Source: Methylobacterium sp. Leaf99
Lineage (GTDB): Bacteria > Pseudomonadota > Alphaproteobacteria > Rhizobiales > Beijerinckiaceae
NCBI RefSeq assembly: GCF_001422375.1
Contig: NZ_LMMU01000008.1
Span: 76,268-140,267 of the forward strand
Length of the DNA stretch: 64,000 nt
Reading direction: 5' to 3'
The notes under the pieces were generated by a model. The model ran no database searches. It had not been told where the DNA came from and saw nothing but the letters and a program-made list of their open reading frames with translations. Positions within the stretch are counted from its first letter, which is position 1. Each line of letters begins with the position of its first letter. The position numbers and the translations under genes are program-made. Below, piece by piece: positions 34,146 through 43,697 of this stretch.

Positions 34146-35333
34146 TCAAGGGATCGGGGCCGGCGGCCCCACCGCCGCCAGGGTACCGGCGTCGAGGCGG
34201 CCGATGGCCGCGTCGACCAGGGCGGGGCCGGCACGGAGGGCGCCGAGTTCGACGCTCGACATGGCGAGCATCACCGCGCGCAGGGCCGGCAACGGACGTC
34301 CGTCCGGCCCGAACAGGTTGAGGTCGTCCTCGACCTTCAGGCCGACACTGTTGGCGATGCGCGCGGCGTAGTTGCGGATGCGGGTCTCGTCGGTGCCGCA
34401 GAACGGCGTCGGTACGCTGAGATCGAGGGGGTGCAGGCCGGCGACGAGGGGCGGCAGGGCGGCGGACTCGGCCACGAACCGCTTCTGCAACCCGGCCGTC
34501 GCCGTCTCGACGGCCCGGGTCGCGTTGCCCAGCACCACGCTCGGCTCGACGAGGAGCACGGAGGGTCTGGCCGTGATCACGGAGGGCTTCACCAGGAGTT
34601 CGGAGGGCCGCACCAGGAGCCCGTGGCGGGGCGTCGCCGGTGGTTTGGCCGAGACGGAGGCGAGGGTCTTCGGAGCCGATCCCGGAGGCACCCGCTTGCC
34701 CATCCGCGCCAGGGGCGACCACGGCTGGACCCGCAGGGGACCGCCCTTCGCCGCGAGCGCCCGGCGCGGCATCCCGGCCCGCGTGTTGCGGGCGAGAAAA
34801 CGCGCCCGCAGGGTCCCGCCGAGGCCGCGCGGCGCGAGGGCGGTCGGCACCCGCGTAGCGGTCGGCGGGGTTCCCCGGCACTCGGCTGGCGCCCAGCGCC
34901 TGACGATGGCGAGGGCCGTGCGCCGGTTGAAGTCGCGATAGTAGCGCCGGAGCAGCCCCGCGGCCGCGTCAGCGCCGTCGGCCGCCGTGGCGAAGCCCGT
35001 ATGACCCTCGGCATCGGCACCGATCTCGCCGGACCAGCGCGCCTTCTTGATGCACCAGTAATTGTTGAGCTTGACGCAGCGGGCGACGAAGGCCGGCTCT
35101 GTCGTGGACCAACGCGCCGCCAGGGCGAGGGATGCCGGACGCAGAGACGTCCCCGCCTCCGTTCGCCAGTTCGAGACCGCACGACTTTCCGCCAGGAAGT
35201 GGGGCGCCTCCAGAGGCGTGCCGAGGGCGGACCAGTCCCGGGCGGGTTCCGACACGGCGCGGCGCACGGTCTCGACGCCGCCCGCGAGGGACGGCACCAG
35301 CGCCGTCAGGACCAGTAGGGATGCGAGGAGCAC
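34146..35333 (-). CDS. Secreted protein with conserved Cys/Trp domain and proline heptad repeat
   Basis: 395 residues with an N-terminal signal sequence (LLASLLVLTALVPSLAGG). A compact domain near residues 85-155 contains CVKLNNYWCIKKARW, GHTGFATAADGADAAAGLL and RRYYRD ending in RRWAPAEC, with a lysozyme-like flavour that I could not assign to a family. The middle is basic and Pro/Arg-rich and includes four tandem seven-residue units (VRPSELL, VKPSVIT, ARPSVLL, VEPSVVL). The C-terminus has a second conserved-looking block with PFCGTDETRIRNYAARIANS. Periplasmic or cell-wall location is likely; function unknown. Confidence 0.65.
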   Translation of the reverse strand: MLLASLLVLTALVPSLAGGVETVRRAVSEPARDWSALGTPLEAPHFLAESRAVSNWRTEAGTSLRPASLALAARWSTTEPAFVARCVKLNNYWCIKKARWSGEIGADAEGHTGFATAADGADAAAGLLRRYYRDFNRRTALAIVRRWAPAECRGTPPTATRVPTALAPRGLGGTLRARFLARNTRAGMPRRALAAKGGPLRVQPWSPLARMGKRVPPGSAPKTLASVSAKPPATPRHGLLVRPSELLVKPSVITARPSVLLVEPSVVLGNATRAVETATAGLQKRFVAESAALPPLVAGLHPLDLSVPTPFCGTDETRIRNYAARIANSVGLKVEDDLNLFGPDGRPLPALRAVMLAMSSVELGALRAGPALVDAAIGRLDAGTLAAVGPPAPIP

Positions 35334-35418
35334 GACACTCGGAGAGCTTGACCGGGGAACAGGGAAACGGCCGCGCCCGGCAACGGTTCAATTCCCGTCG
35401 GACGTGGTCCGCCTGCGC

Positions 35419-35943
35419 TCAGGCAGCCTCTTCGGCGTCGAGGTCGCGGGGCGCCACGAAGCGCTCCAAGCGCCCGGAGCCCGCGCGGATCTCGTCCCAG
35501 GTCTCGACGTCGAAATCCAGCACCGCGAGTGCGCCCGTTGGAAATCCCTCGGCGAGGCGGCCGCGCGCCGCGCGCGGTCCGGACTCGACGAGGCGGAGCG
35601 CCACGTCCTGAAAGCCGGGATTGTGGCCGACCATGAGGAGGCACCGCGCCGCACCGGGCGTTGCGCGGATCACCTCCAGGAGGGCGGCGTCGGGCGCCTC
35701 GTAGATCTCGGGAACGAACGTCGCTTCCGGCCCGCTCAGGGCAGCGTGGATCGGCTCCCAGGTTTCCCGCGTCCGTTTGGCCGGCGAGACGGCGACGTGA
35801 TCGGGCCGCAGATTTTCCGTGGCGAGGTAGGCGGCCATGAGCGGCGCGTTCCGCCGGCCGCGCGGGTTGAGGGGCCGGTCGAGATCGGCGATCCCGGCCG
35901 GACGATCGGATTTGGCGTGGCGCAGGAGCAGGACACGGAGCAT
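35419..35943 (-). CDS. SixA-like histidine phosphatase
   Basis: 174 residues of the histidine phosphatase superfamily. RHAKSD at residues 8-13 is the catalytic RHG-type motif in its SixA form, followed by DRPLNPRGRRNAP, SPAKRTRETW and MVGHNPGFQDVALRL with the second catalytic His. Probably dephosphorylates phosphohistidine in a phosphorelay or a small substrate. It starts 11 bases after the aldo/keto reductase stop, so the two are co-transcribed. Confidence 0.88.
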   Translation of the reverse strand: MLRVLLLRHAKSDRPAGIADLDRPLNPRGRRNAPLMAAYLATENLRPDHVAVSPAKRTRETWEPIHAALSGPEATFVPEIYEAPDAALLEVIRATPGAARCLLMVGHNPGFQDVALRLVESGPRAARGRLAEGFPTGALAVLDFDVETWDEIRAGSGRLERFVAPRDLDAEEAA

Positions 35944-35954
35944 TCGGTGACCTT

Positions 35955-36935
35955 TCAGTTGAAGCCGACGACGGCGTGCGGAACGTACGGCCGCTCGAGG
36001 GCCGCCATTTCCTCCGCCGTCAAGGCAAGGTCGAGGGCCGCCGCGGCGTCGTCGAGGTGACCGGGCTTCGAGGCGCCGACGATGGGCACCGTCACGGGCG
36101 ACTTCTGGGCGACCCAGGCCAGGGCGACCTGGGCGCGGGGCACGCCGCGGGCCGCGGCGATGGACGCAACCGCCTCGACCACGGCCCGGTCGGCGGCTTC
36201 CGTGGCGTCGTAGAGACGCTTGCCGACGAGGTCCGTTTCCTGGCGTGCACTCGACGCGTCCCAGTCCCGGGTCAGGCGCCCGCGCGCCAGGGGACTCCAC
36301 GGCAGCACGGCAATGTCCTGATCGGCGCAGAGCGGCAGCATCTCGCGCTCTTCCTCGCGGTGGAGCAGGTTGTAGTGGTTCTGCATGGTCGCGAACCGGG
36401 TCCAGCCGTTGCGGTCGGCGAGGAACAACGCCTTGGCGAACTGCCACGCGTACATCGAGGACGCGCCGATGTAGCGGGCCTTGCCGGCCTTCACCACGTC
36501 GTGGAGCGCCTCCAGGGTGACCTCGATGGGCGTGTCGTAATCCCAGCGGTGGATCTGGAGGAGATCGACGTAGTCGGTGCCGAGCCGCGTCAGGCTGGCA
36601 TCGACGGCGGAAAAGATCGCCTTTCGCGAGAGGCCGCCGGCATTGGGGCGGTCGCTCAAGCCGTAATAGCACTTCGTGGCGATGACGAGGTCGTCGCGCC
36701 GTGCGAACTCCTTCAGGGCCCGGCCGACGATCTCCTCGCTGGTGCCGTCGGAATAGTAGTTCGCCGTGTCGAAGAAATTGATGCCCATCTCGACGGCCTT
36801 GCGCAGGAGCGGCCGGCTCGCCTCTTCGGTCATGGTCCAGGGATGGGGACCGCGCTCGGGGATGCCGTAGGTCATGCAGCCGAGGCAGAGCGGCGAGACG
36901 TCGAGGCCGGTGCGGCCGAGTTTCTTCATCTTCAT
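35955..36935 (-). CDS. Aldo/keto reductase
   Basis: 326 residues, NADPH-dependent TIM-barrel oxidoreductase. KLGRTGLDVSPLCLGCMTYG, the catalytic Asp/Tyr segment NFFDTANYYSDGTSEEIVG, the Lys in DDLVIATKCYYG, the His in LLQIHRWD, and the cofactor site VPIVGASKPGHL are all present. The ATG at 36933-36935 was chosen; a second Met two codons later (MKKLGRTG) is equally plausible. Lies between the MoxR and SixA-like genes in the same direction. Substrate unknown. Confidence 0.92.
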   Translation of the reverse strand: MKMKKLGRTGLDVSPLCLGCMTYGIPERGPHPWTMTEEASRPLLRKAVEMGINFFDTANYYSDGTSEEIVGRALKEFARRDDLVIATKCYYGLSDRPNAGGLSRKAIFSAVDASLTRLGTDYVDLLQIHRWDYDTPIEVTLEALHDVVKAGKARYIGASSMYAWQFAKALFLADRNGWTRFATMQNHYNLLHREEEREMLPLCADQDIAVLPWSPLARGRLTRDWDASSARQETDLVGKRLYDATEAADRAVVEAVASIAAARGVPRAQVALAWVAQKSPVTVPIVGASKPGHLDDAAAALDLALTAEEMAALERPYVPHAVVGFN

Positions 36936-37015
36936 GGGAACGGTCCGCTGCTGAGGATGGGACGCGGCGATGGGCTCTATCTGGTCCGGCCGGCCGGCTT
37001 CGCCAGGGGCGCTGT

Positions 37016-37867
<852 letters not shown>

Positions 37868-38236
37868 GGGATCTGTCCGTGGGCGGTGGTGCGGGGCGGA
37901 CTGGCCGAGACGGTACCACGTCCGTTTCTTGTCTCGTCCGGATGAGCCGGAGATACCGCGGAGGTTGCTCGCGGACAACGCATCTCGGAAGCGCGTGCAG
38001 CGCCTGTCGGTTCAGACTCCCCAGTGCGGCATCGATCGGTTCCAAATGACCGGCCGTGAGGTCGACCGCCGGATTGAGCTGTGACGCGCTATCTCTGCGC
38101 TACCATCATCGTCGGCGACCTCGGGACGCCGACGCCGTCCGCATCCGTCATCGCCCAAATGACCAACCGGGCCGACGCATCCCTATTCCTCAGCGCCACT
38201 TGCCTATTCCTCAGCGCCGCTTGGTAGAATGCCGCT
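37868..38236. other. Intergenic region upstream of moxR-like gene
   Basis: About 370 bases with no supportable gene on either strand. It holds the presumed promoter of the MoxR gene and, at its right end, a 21-base tandem duplication. No recognisable promoter or terminator consensus was seen. Confidence 0.5.
38182..38223. repeat. 21-base tandem direct repeat, two copies
   Basis: The unit CCTATTCCTCAGCGCCACTTG at 38182-38202 is followed head to tail by a second copy at 38203-38223 differing at one base (A to G at unit position 17). It lies just beyond the stop of the membrane-protein gene ending at 38237. No function is evident. Confidence 0.8.
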
Positions 38237-38887
38237 TCAGAGCGTCTTCCCGTCGTGCCAGACGCAATTCGAGGCCAGGATGCCGAGGTTCACGTCGGAT
38301 TTCTGCGGCTGCGGCAGGGTCTTGCCGTCCATGGCGAGATCGATCTTGATCTCGACCTGGCCCTTGGCCTCGTTGGTGCGGCGGGAGAAGTAGCAGTATT
38401 GCTGGAACGGCTGGTCCTCGTTGGCCTTGAAGTTCCAGCCGGTGACGATCTGGCCGTCCATGTAGGGCACCTGCTTGAACACCGTGAAGGTGGTGTTCAC
38501 GATGGCCTTCGAGGCCGGCGCCGCGTCGTTGCCGAGCTGCGCCTTCGTCGGGGTCGGCGTACCGGTGGCCTTCGGCAATCCGCCTTCGAGCTTGAGGACG
38601 TTGTCCGTGAGCGTCACTTCACCCTTGGTCTTCAGGGTCACGTCGGAGAGGGCCGCCTGCATGGCGGCGGCGATCTTCTCGGCCGCCGTGTCGAACTGGT
38701 TCATGTAGGCGTAGCCGTAGGACGCCGCGCCGAGGCCGATGCCGGCCAGCGCGCAGAACGCGCCGAAGCCGAGGGACCGGAACAGGAAGGCGCGGGCCGC
38801 GATGATCTTTGTCTCCGCGCGCAGGCGCCCGTTGACGTTCTGCGCCAGGACGACGTTCTCCGGCGTACCGGTGGTGTGGATGCTCAT
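38237..38887 (-). CDS. Unknown protein with one membrane helix, partner of the DUF4407-like protein
   Basis: 216 residues. A cytoplasmic N-terminus of about 35 residues is followed by one transmembrane helix (SLGFGAFCALAGIGLGAASYGYAY, about residues 38-61) and a periplasmic domain of about 150 residues with two cysteines (QQYCYFSRR and ASNCVWHD). No family recognised. Its ATG overlaps the stop of the upstream multi-helix protein by 4 bases (38884-38887), so the two products are probably made in fixed proportion and may form a complex. Confidence 0.7.
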   Translation of the reverse strand: MSIHTTGTPENVVLAQNVNGRLRAETKIIAARAFLFRSLGFGAFCALAGIGLGAASYGYAYMNQFDTAAEKIAAAMQAALSDVTLKTKGEVTLTDNVLKLEGGLPKATGTPTPTKAQLGNDAAPASKAIVNTTFTVFKQVPYMDGQIVTGWNFKANEDQPFQQYCYFSRRTNEAKGQVEIKIDLAMDGKTLPQPQKSDVNLGILASNCVWHDGKTL

Positions 38888-40095
38888 GCGCCGGCTCCCG
38901 CGCTGGCCGGCAACGCGGATTGGCCCGTCGGACGCCGGTCGATGGGCCGGTCGATGGGAATGACCGCGCCGGAGGCGGCGTTCGCCTCACGCGCCGGCTT
39001 CGGCTGCGAGAGCCCGATTTCCTGGCGCAGGGCGTCGGTGATGGAATCCAGCATATAGGGGGTGGCTGCCGGATCGACGGTGGCGCCGAGGTCGTCCTCG
39101 TCCATGAAGGTTTTCCGCACGGAGACGGCGCAGAGGGCCAGGATCGTCGAGGCGAAGGCGGCGCACAGGGCCGGCACGAACACGAAGATGCGCAGGAAGG
39201 CATGGACCTGCGCCTCCGTCACGTCGATGGGATCGACGCCGTAGACCATGGCGGTGAAGGAGTGCAGCTGCGAGCGGTTGACCGAGTTGCGGTAGGTCTG
39301 CTCGGCATCCGCCACCTTGCGGTCGGCCGCGCCCCGGTCGAGGGCGCTGCGGGCCTTGCGGGCTTCTTCGAGGGCCTTCGTCACGCCGGCGCGGTCGCTG
39401 CCGGCCTTGGCGACGCTGGCGTTGAGGGTCGCCGTGCGCGGGTCGGTGACGCATTTGAGGTTGGAGTATCGCTGGCCCCGGCTGTTGGTGCCGGAGACCC
39501 GCTCGCAGCGCTGGGGCGGCAGGGCGGAGAGCTGGCTCGCGTTCTCGGCGGCGCGCTTCTCGATCTGATCGAGTTCGGTGGTGTACTGCGTCACCCGGGC
39601 GTCGGCCGCCGCGATCCGACCGTCGATGGTGCTCCGGTCGGCCTGCGCGTCCTTGAGGGCGGTCTTGGCCTTGGCCGCATCCATCAGACGGGGATGGAAC
39701 ATCATCTCGCCGAGCTGCGAGACCGACTTCGTCGTGACTCCGGCGGCAAAGATGATCCCGATGATGGCCATGGCGCGGATCGCGTAGGAGCGCTGCGTCC
39801 GCGCGAGGATGCCCAGCGGCACCCGGCACAGCTCCACCGCCGCGTAGACCAGCGGCGCCAGGAGCATGAAGTAGAACGCTTGGGAATCGCCGTCGCTGTA
39901 GACCCCAGCGAACAGCCACGCGCCCCAGAGCGAGGCGCCGATGACCATGAACTCGACGAGATAGGCGATGCCGACGTAGCCCCACTTGATGCGGTAGCCC
40001 TTCTCGACGTGGCGCTCGTGGGTCCAGCGATCGGATTCCCGTTGCCATTCGCGGCGCTCGCGCTGGACATCCCGGCTGGGCGGCGTCTTTCGCAT
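38884..40095 (-). CDS. DUF4407-like four-helix membrane protein with coiled coil
   Basis: 403 residues. Three hydrophobic helices near residues 42-64, 73-95 and 105-127 precede a long Ala/Asp/Arg-rich coiled-coil region (about 140-290) with two Cys (RCER, KCVTD), then a fourth helix near 305-328 (VFVPALCAAFASTILALCAV) and a polar cytoplasmic tail. This topology resembles DUF4407 proteins, though the assignment rests on layout rather than a diagnostic motif. Overlaps the next gene by ATGA. Function unknown. Confidence 0.7.
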   Translation of the reverse strand: MRKTPPSRDVQRERREWQRESDRWTHERHVEKGYRIKWGYVGIAYLVEFMVIGASLWGAWLFAGVYSDGDSQAFYFMLLAPLVYAAVELCRVPLGILARTQRSYAIRAMAIIGIIFAAGVTTKSVSQLGEMMFHPRLMDAAKAKTALKDAQADRSTIDGRIAAADARVTQYTTELDQIEKRAAENASQLSALPPQRCERVSGTNSRGQRYSNLKCVTDPRTATLNASVAKAGSDRAGVTKALEEARKARSALDRGAADRKVADAEQTYRNSVNRSQLHSFTAMVYGVDPIDVTEAQVHAFLRIFVFVPALCAAFASTILALCAVSVRKTFMDEDDLGATVDPAATPYMLDSITDALRQEIGLSQPKPAREANAASGAVIPIDRPIDRRPTGQSALPASAGAGA

Positions 40096-40351
40096 GGGGC
40101 ACTCGTGTCTCGAAACGCGACGAACGCCGCACTTAACATTCCGTTACGCCCCCGGCTAAGCGGGTATTGTGCCGTTTTTGCGCCAAGCCGTGCGGTGCGT
40201 TGTCCTTGCAACGCTGCAGGGCGTGGGATTCGTGCGATCCGACGCGAACGGCGATTGCGCGTCCGCTCTCCCGGACCGCATGATCGCCGGGACCGAGCCC
40301 CGCACGAGGGATCGGCCGATGGCGCCGGCCGGAAGGAGACCCTGGGACCCG

Positions 40352-42196
40352 ATGACGGACATGCACGCCGGCTCCTACAAGGAAGCGATCCTGTTCCTCG
40401 TCACCGCCGGCGTGGTGGTGCCGCTGTTCCATCGCCTGCGCATCAGCCCCGTCCTCGGGTTCATCGGCGCGGGGGCCCTCCTCGGGCCGTTCGGCCTCGG
40501 CCGTCTCGCGGAGGCCTATCCGTGGCTCTCCTGGGTCACCATCGGCAACCGGGCCGAGATCGCGCATCTGGCCGAGTTCGGCGTGATCTTCCTCATGTTC
40601 ATGATCGGCGTCGAGCTCTCTTGGGAGCGCCTGCGCACCCTGCGCCGCCTCGTCTTTGGCCTCGGCTCGATCCAGGTGGTCGCCTCCGCCTTGGTGATCG
40701 GCGCGATCCTGTACGCCCTGGCGGTGCCCCTCGCTGCCGCCGCCATTGTCGGTCTGGCGCTGGCCCTGTCCTCCACGGCGGTGGTGCTGCCGGTCCTGGC
40801 CGAGCAGAAGCGCCTTAACACGCCCTCCGGCCGGGCGAGCTTCGCGGTGCTTCTGTTCCAGGATCTCGCCGTGGCCCCGGTCCTGTTCGCCATCGCGGTG
40901 CTGGGGCGCAGCGACGGGGCCAATGTCGGGGGCGCCCTGGCCTTCGCCCTCGGTCAGGCGGCGGTGGCCATCGTCGTCATCGTCGTGGCGGGGCGCCTCG
41001 CCCTGCGACCCCTGTTCCAGCTCGTGGCCCGCACCCGCTCGCCCGAACTGTTCATGGCAGCCTGCCTCCTCGTCATCATCGGCACGGCGCTCACGGCCGC
41101 CGCCGCCGGCCTGTCCATGACGCTGGGCGCCTTCGTCGCCGGCCTGCTACTCGCCGAGACCGAGTACCGCCGCGCCATCGAGGCCACCATCGATCCGTTC
41201 AAGGGCCTGCTGCTGGGCGTGTTCTTCGTGTCCGTGGGCATGAACCTCGACCCGGCCCACCTCATGGCGGCGCCCGGGGCCATCCTGGGCCTCGCCCTGG
41301 GGCTGATCCTGCTCAAGGGCGTGGTCATCGTCGCGGCCGCCCGCTTCCTCAGGCTGTCGCGCGCCGTGGGCCTCGAGGCGGCCCTGCTGCTCGGCCCCGG
41401 CGGCGAATTCGCCTTCGTGCTCATCGGCGGGGCTCTCGCCGGAAACCTCGTCCCCGAGGAAGTCGGCCAGGCCGCCCTCATCGTCACCACGGTGACGATG
41501 ATCGCGATTCCGGCGCTCGCCGTCCTCGCCCGCCGCCTCGGCAAACGGATGACGCACGGGCAGCTCGGCCGCGCCCGGGCGGAGCCCGTGCCGGACAAGC
41601 AGCAGAACCGTGTGATCATCGCCGGGTACGGCCGGGTCGGCCGCCTCGTCGGCGAGATGCTGGCCCGCCATAAGATCCCGTACCTCGCCCTCGATGCCGA
41701 CGCGGCCCGCGTCTCGGAGCACCGGCGCCTCGGCAACCCCGTCTACTTCGGCGACTCGGCCAATCCGGAGCTCCTGCGCCGCTGCGACATCGCCAATGCG
41801 CGGGCACTGGTTGTCACCCTCGACAACCCGCATGCCGTGGAGGCCGTTGTCGAGGCCGCCCGCGCCGAGCGGGCCGACATCACCATCGTGGCCCGCGCCC
41901 GCGACGCGCGCCATGCGACGGCCCTCTACGAGATGGGCGTGGACGACGCGGTGCCGGAGACCATCGAAGCCTCCCTGCAATTGTCGGAGGCCGTCCTCGT
42001 CGATGTCGGCGTACCCATGGGCCTCGTCATCGCCTCGATCCACGAGCGCCGCGACGAGTACCGCGCCATGCTCAAGCGGAAGGAGACGGAGGTGCGCCCC
42101 GCCTTCCGGGCACGGCGCACGGTGGGCAAGGGCACCGAAGCGCGCGAAGCGGCGTCGCTCAAGGACGAGGCGAAGCCGGTGGTCAAGAGCGCGTAG
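40352..42196 (+). CDS. CPA2 family cation/proton antiporter with RCK domain (KefB-like)
   Basis: 614 residues. The first 390 form a Na+/H+ exchanger-type domain of about 12 helices (SPVLGFIGAGALLGPFG, LALSSTAVVLPVL, LFQDLAVAPVL, LLLGPGGEFAFVLIG). A TrkA_N/RCK nucleotide-binding domain follows (VIIAGYGRVGRLVGEML, LDADAARV, GDSANPELL), with a short basic tail. Expected to exchange K+ or Na+ for protons in the inner membrane, gated by a bound ligand. Start set at ATG 40352 behind GGAAGGAGAC; an in-frame ATG at 40319 is possible. Confidence 0.92.
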   Translation: MTDMHAGSYKEAILFLVTAGVVVPLFHRLRISPVLGFIGAGALLGPFGLGRLAEAYPWLSWVTIGNRAEIAHLAEFGVIFLMFMIGVELSWERLRTLRRLVFGLGSIQVVASALVIGAILYALAVPLAAAAIVGLALALSSTAVVLPVLAEQKRLNTPSGRASFAVLLFQDLAVAPVLFAIAVLGRSDGANVGGALAFALGQAAVAIVVIVVAGRLALRPLFQLVARTRSPELFMAACLLVIIGTALTAAAAGLSMTLGAFVAGLLLAETEYRRAIEATIDPFKGLLLGVFFVSVGMNLDPAHLMAAPGAILGLALGLILLKGVVIVAAARFLRLSRAVGLEAALLLGPGGEFAFVLIGGALAGNLVPEEVGQAALIVTTVTMIAIPALAVLARRLGKRMTHGQLGRARAEPVPDKQQNRVIIAGYGRVGRLVGEMLARHKIPYLALDADAARVSEHRRLGNPVYFGDSANPELLRRCDIANARALVVTLDNPHAVEAVVEAARAERADITIVARARDARHATALYEMGVDDAVPETIEASLQLSEAVLVDVGVPMGLVIASIHERRDEYRAMLKRKETEVRPAFRARRTVGKGTEAREAASLKDEAKPVVKSA

Positions 42197-42228
42197 GGCG
42201 AGGCCGCCCTCCCCCCTACGCCCATGAC

Positions 42229-42402
42229 TCAGCCGTGGCAGGCGCAGCCGGAATGGCCGCAGCCGTCGTGGGAGGCGTGACCGTCGGCGCAGGCCTCGCA
42301 GCAGAAGGTCTTGCCGTCCCGTTCGATCCCGGTGCCTGTCTTCACCTTGCAGACGCAGTCGGCACAGGCACAGGGAACCATTTCGGCGGTCGCATCGGCC
42401 AT
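42229..42402 (-). CDS. Bacterial metallothionein
   Basis: 57-residue protein, easy to miss because of its size. It carries 9 cysteines and 3 histidines in the arrangement CACADCVCKV, KTFCCEACADGH, DGCGHSGCACHG, which matches the bacterial SmtA/BmtA family that binds Zn, Cd or Cu in Cys clusters. An AAGGA ribosome site lies 9 bases upstream of the ATG at 42400-42402. It is convergent with the CPA2 antiporter gene (32-base gap). No SmtB-type regulator is adjacent. Confidence 0.9.
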   Translation of the reverse strand: MADATAEMVPCACADCVCKVKTGTGIERDGKTFCCEACADGHASHDGCGHSGCACHG

Positions 42403-42576
42403 GGAAAACGATCCTTCGTTGGCAGGTGGATGGTGCGCATTCTTGCCAACGCCGCGCCCGTCCGCAAGCCGTGCCCGGTCCGCGCACGAAGATAGTCCCC
42501 ACCGCGGGGACGAAGCGTGCTAGGGGTCGGCCAACCCCGCACGACTCCGTGCCCTGGGCAACTCCATGAGGCCCCA

Positions 42577-42828
42577 GTGGCGAACGCGTTCAAGAGCGGT
42601 GCATCCCAATCGCGCACGACCGACGATTTCAACGAGCGCGCCAAGCGCCTCTCGGAGCGGCTCGGCGCCATCGAGAAGCCCGCCCAGATGAAGCGTGGGA
42701 ATGCGCCGCGTCGCTCGTTCAAGGCCGGGCCGCGCCCCGAGGCCGATACCGAGCCGAAGGACGAGCAGGCCGAAGGTCAGAACGAGGCCGCCGAGACCAA
42801 CGAGACTGAGACCGAAACCGAAGCCTGA
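42577..42828 (+). CDS. Small hypothetical acidic-tailed protein
   Basis: About 83 residues from a GTG with GAGG five bases upstream. The N-terminal half is basic and helical (TTDDFNERAKRLSERLGAIE) and the C-terminus is strongly acidic, ending in repeated Glu-Thr. No family recognised, no membrane segment. An upstream in-frame start at 42517 is possible but lacks a better ribosome site. A hairpin terminator follows. Confidence 0.55.
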   Translation: MANAFKSGASQSRTTDDFNERAKRLSERLGAIEKPAQMKRGNAPRRSFKAGPRPEADTEPKDEQAEGQNEAAETNETETETEA

Positions 42829-42853
42829 ACGACGGCGGCGACGGCCAAAAACA

Positions 42854-42876
42854 GGGGCCGACACGGCGTCGGCCCC
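42854..42876 (+). terminator. Hairpin terminator between two small genes
   Basis: GGGGCCGAC and GTCGGCCCC form a perfect 9-bp stem around ACGGC, followed by TTCCTCGTT on the plus strand and preceded by an A-rich tract (CAAAAACA) that would serve the minus strand. It lies between convergent genes ending at 42828 and 42906. Confidence 0.65.
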
Positions 42877-42905
42877 TTCCTCGTTCAGTGTCGGAGACGA
42901 ACCGC

Positions 42906-43280
42906 TCAGCGGCGGGCCTTGGCCTTGCGGGCGGCATAGCGCGCATCGCGTGCGGCCTTCTTCTCCGCCAGGTCGGAGGCCTTGCGTTCGGCGGCCGCGA
43001 CGGCCTCCGCCTCTTCGCGGGCGATCTGAGCCGCGAGCTCCGCCTCTTCGCGGGCGCGCTTCTCTTCCGCGGCTTGGCGCTCGGCGGCGATCCGGGCGGC
43101 TTCGCGCTCACGGGCCCGTTCCTCGCGGGCGCGGGAGACCGCGGCACGGGCCTCGGCCTTGGCGATTATGTCCGGGTCATCCGCCGGGGGACGGGCCTTG
43201 AATTTTTCCAGCAGCATCTGCTTAGCACTGGCGGAGTTCTTGCGGCGATCGTCGAAATTCCTGTAGTCGAAGGCGCCCAT
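42906..43280 (-). CDS. DUF6481 family protein
   Basis: 124 residues. The N-terminus (NFDDRRKNSASAKQMLLEKF and ARPPADDPD) matches the DUF6481 pattern I know from Hyphomicrobiales; the rest is a long Ala/Glu/Arg helix, probably a coiled coil, with a basic end. No enzymatic motif. It follows the cold-shock gene in the same direction, separated by 207 bases that include a terminator-like hairpin, so it is probably transcribed on its own. Function unknown. Confidence 0.8.
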   Translation of the reverse strand: MGAFDYRNFDDRRKNSASAKQMLLEKFKARPPADDPDIIAKAEARAAVSRAREERAREREAARIAAERQAAEEKRAREEAELAAQIAREEAEAVAAAERKASDLAEKKAARDARYAARKAKARR

Positions 43281-43410
43281 CTGACCTTTCTCGTGGTGTG
43301 TCGCGGCCGAGCCCGCTTCGCGGGGCGCGCGGCCTTAGGGTGAATCAGAACGTTTGGAAAGCTGTGTCGATCGGGGCTGCCAATGCCTGAACGACGGACC
43401 GGAATCAACA

Positions 43411-43436
43411 GAAGCCGCCCGGTGGCGAGCGGCTTC
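43411..43436 (-). terminator. Terminator-like hairpin after the cold-shock gene
   Basis: GAAGCCGC and GCGGCTTC form a perfect 8-bp stem with a 10-base loop, followed on the minus strand by TGTTGATT. It lies about 50 bases beyond the csp stop. The T content is low, so termination may be partial. Confidence 0.5.
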
Positions 43437-43487
43437 CCGTCGAGATGTTGAATCGATGCCTCAGTGGGCGGGCAACGAGGCCCGCCC

Positions 43488-43697
43488 TCAGGCCGCCTGG
43501 AGGTTTCCGGCGGATTGCTTGCCCGTGCGGCGATCGCTCTCGATCTCGTAGGACAGCTTCTGCCCCTCGATGAGATTGCGCATCCCGGCGCGCTCGACGG
43601 CGGAAATGTGGACGAACACGTCCTTGCTGCCGTCATCCGGCTGGATGAATCCGTAGCCCTTGGTCTCGTTGAACCATTTCACGGTACCCGTGCTCAT
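43488..43697 (-). CDS. Cold-shock domain protein
   Basis: 69-residue CspA-type nucleic acid chaperone. RNP1 KGYGFI (residues 13-18) and RNP2 VFVHI (27-31) are intact, and the start [10 protein letters not shown] is canonical. It binds single-stranded RNA/DNA and melts mRNA structure. A long structured leader with two tight hairpins lies upstream (see 43698-44282), as is usual for cold-shock mRNAs. Which of the several csp paralogues usual in this group it is cannot be told. Confidence 0.95.
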   Translation of the reverse strand: MSTGTVKWFNETKGYGFIQPDDGSKDVFVHISAVERAGMRNLIEGQKLSYEIESDRRTGKQSAGNLQAA

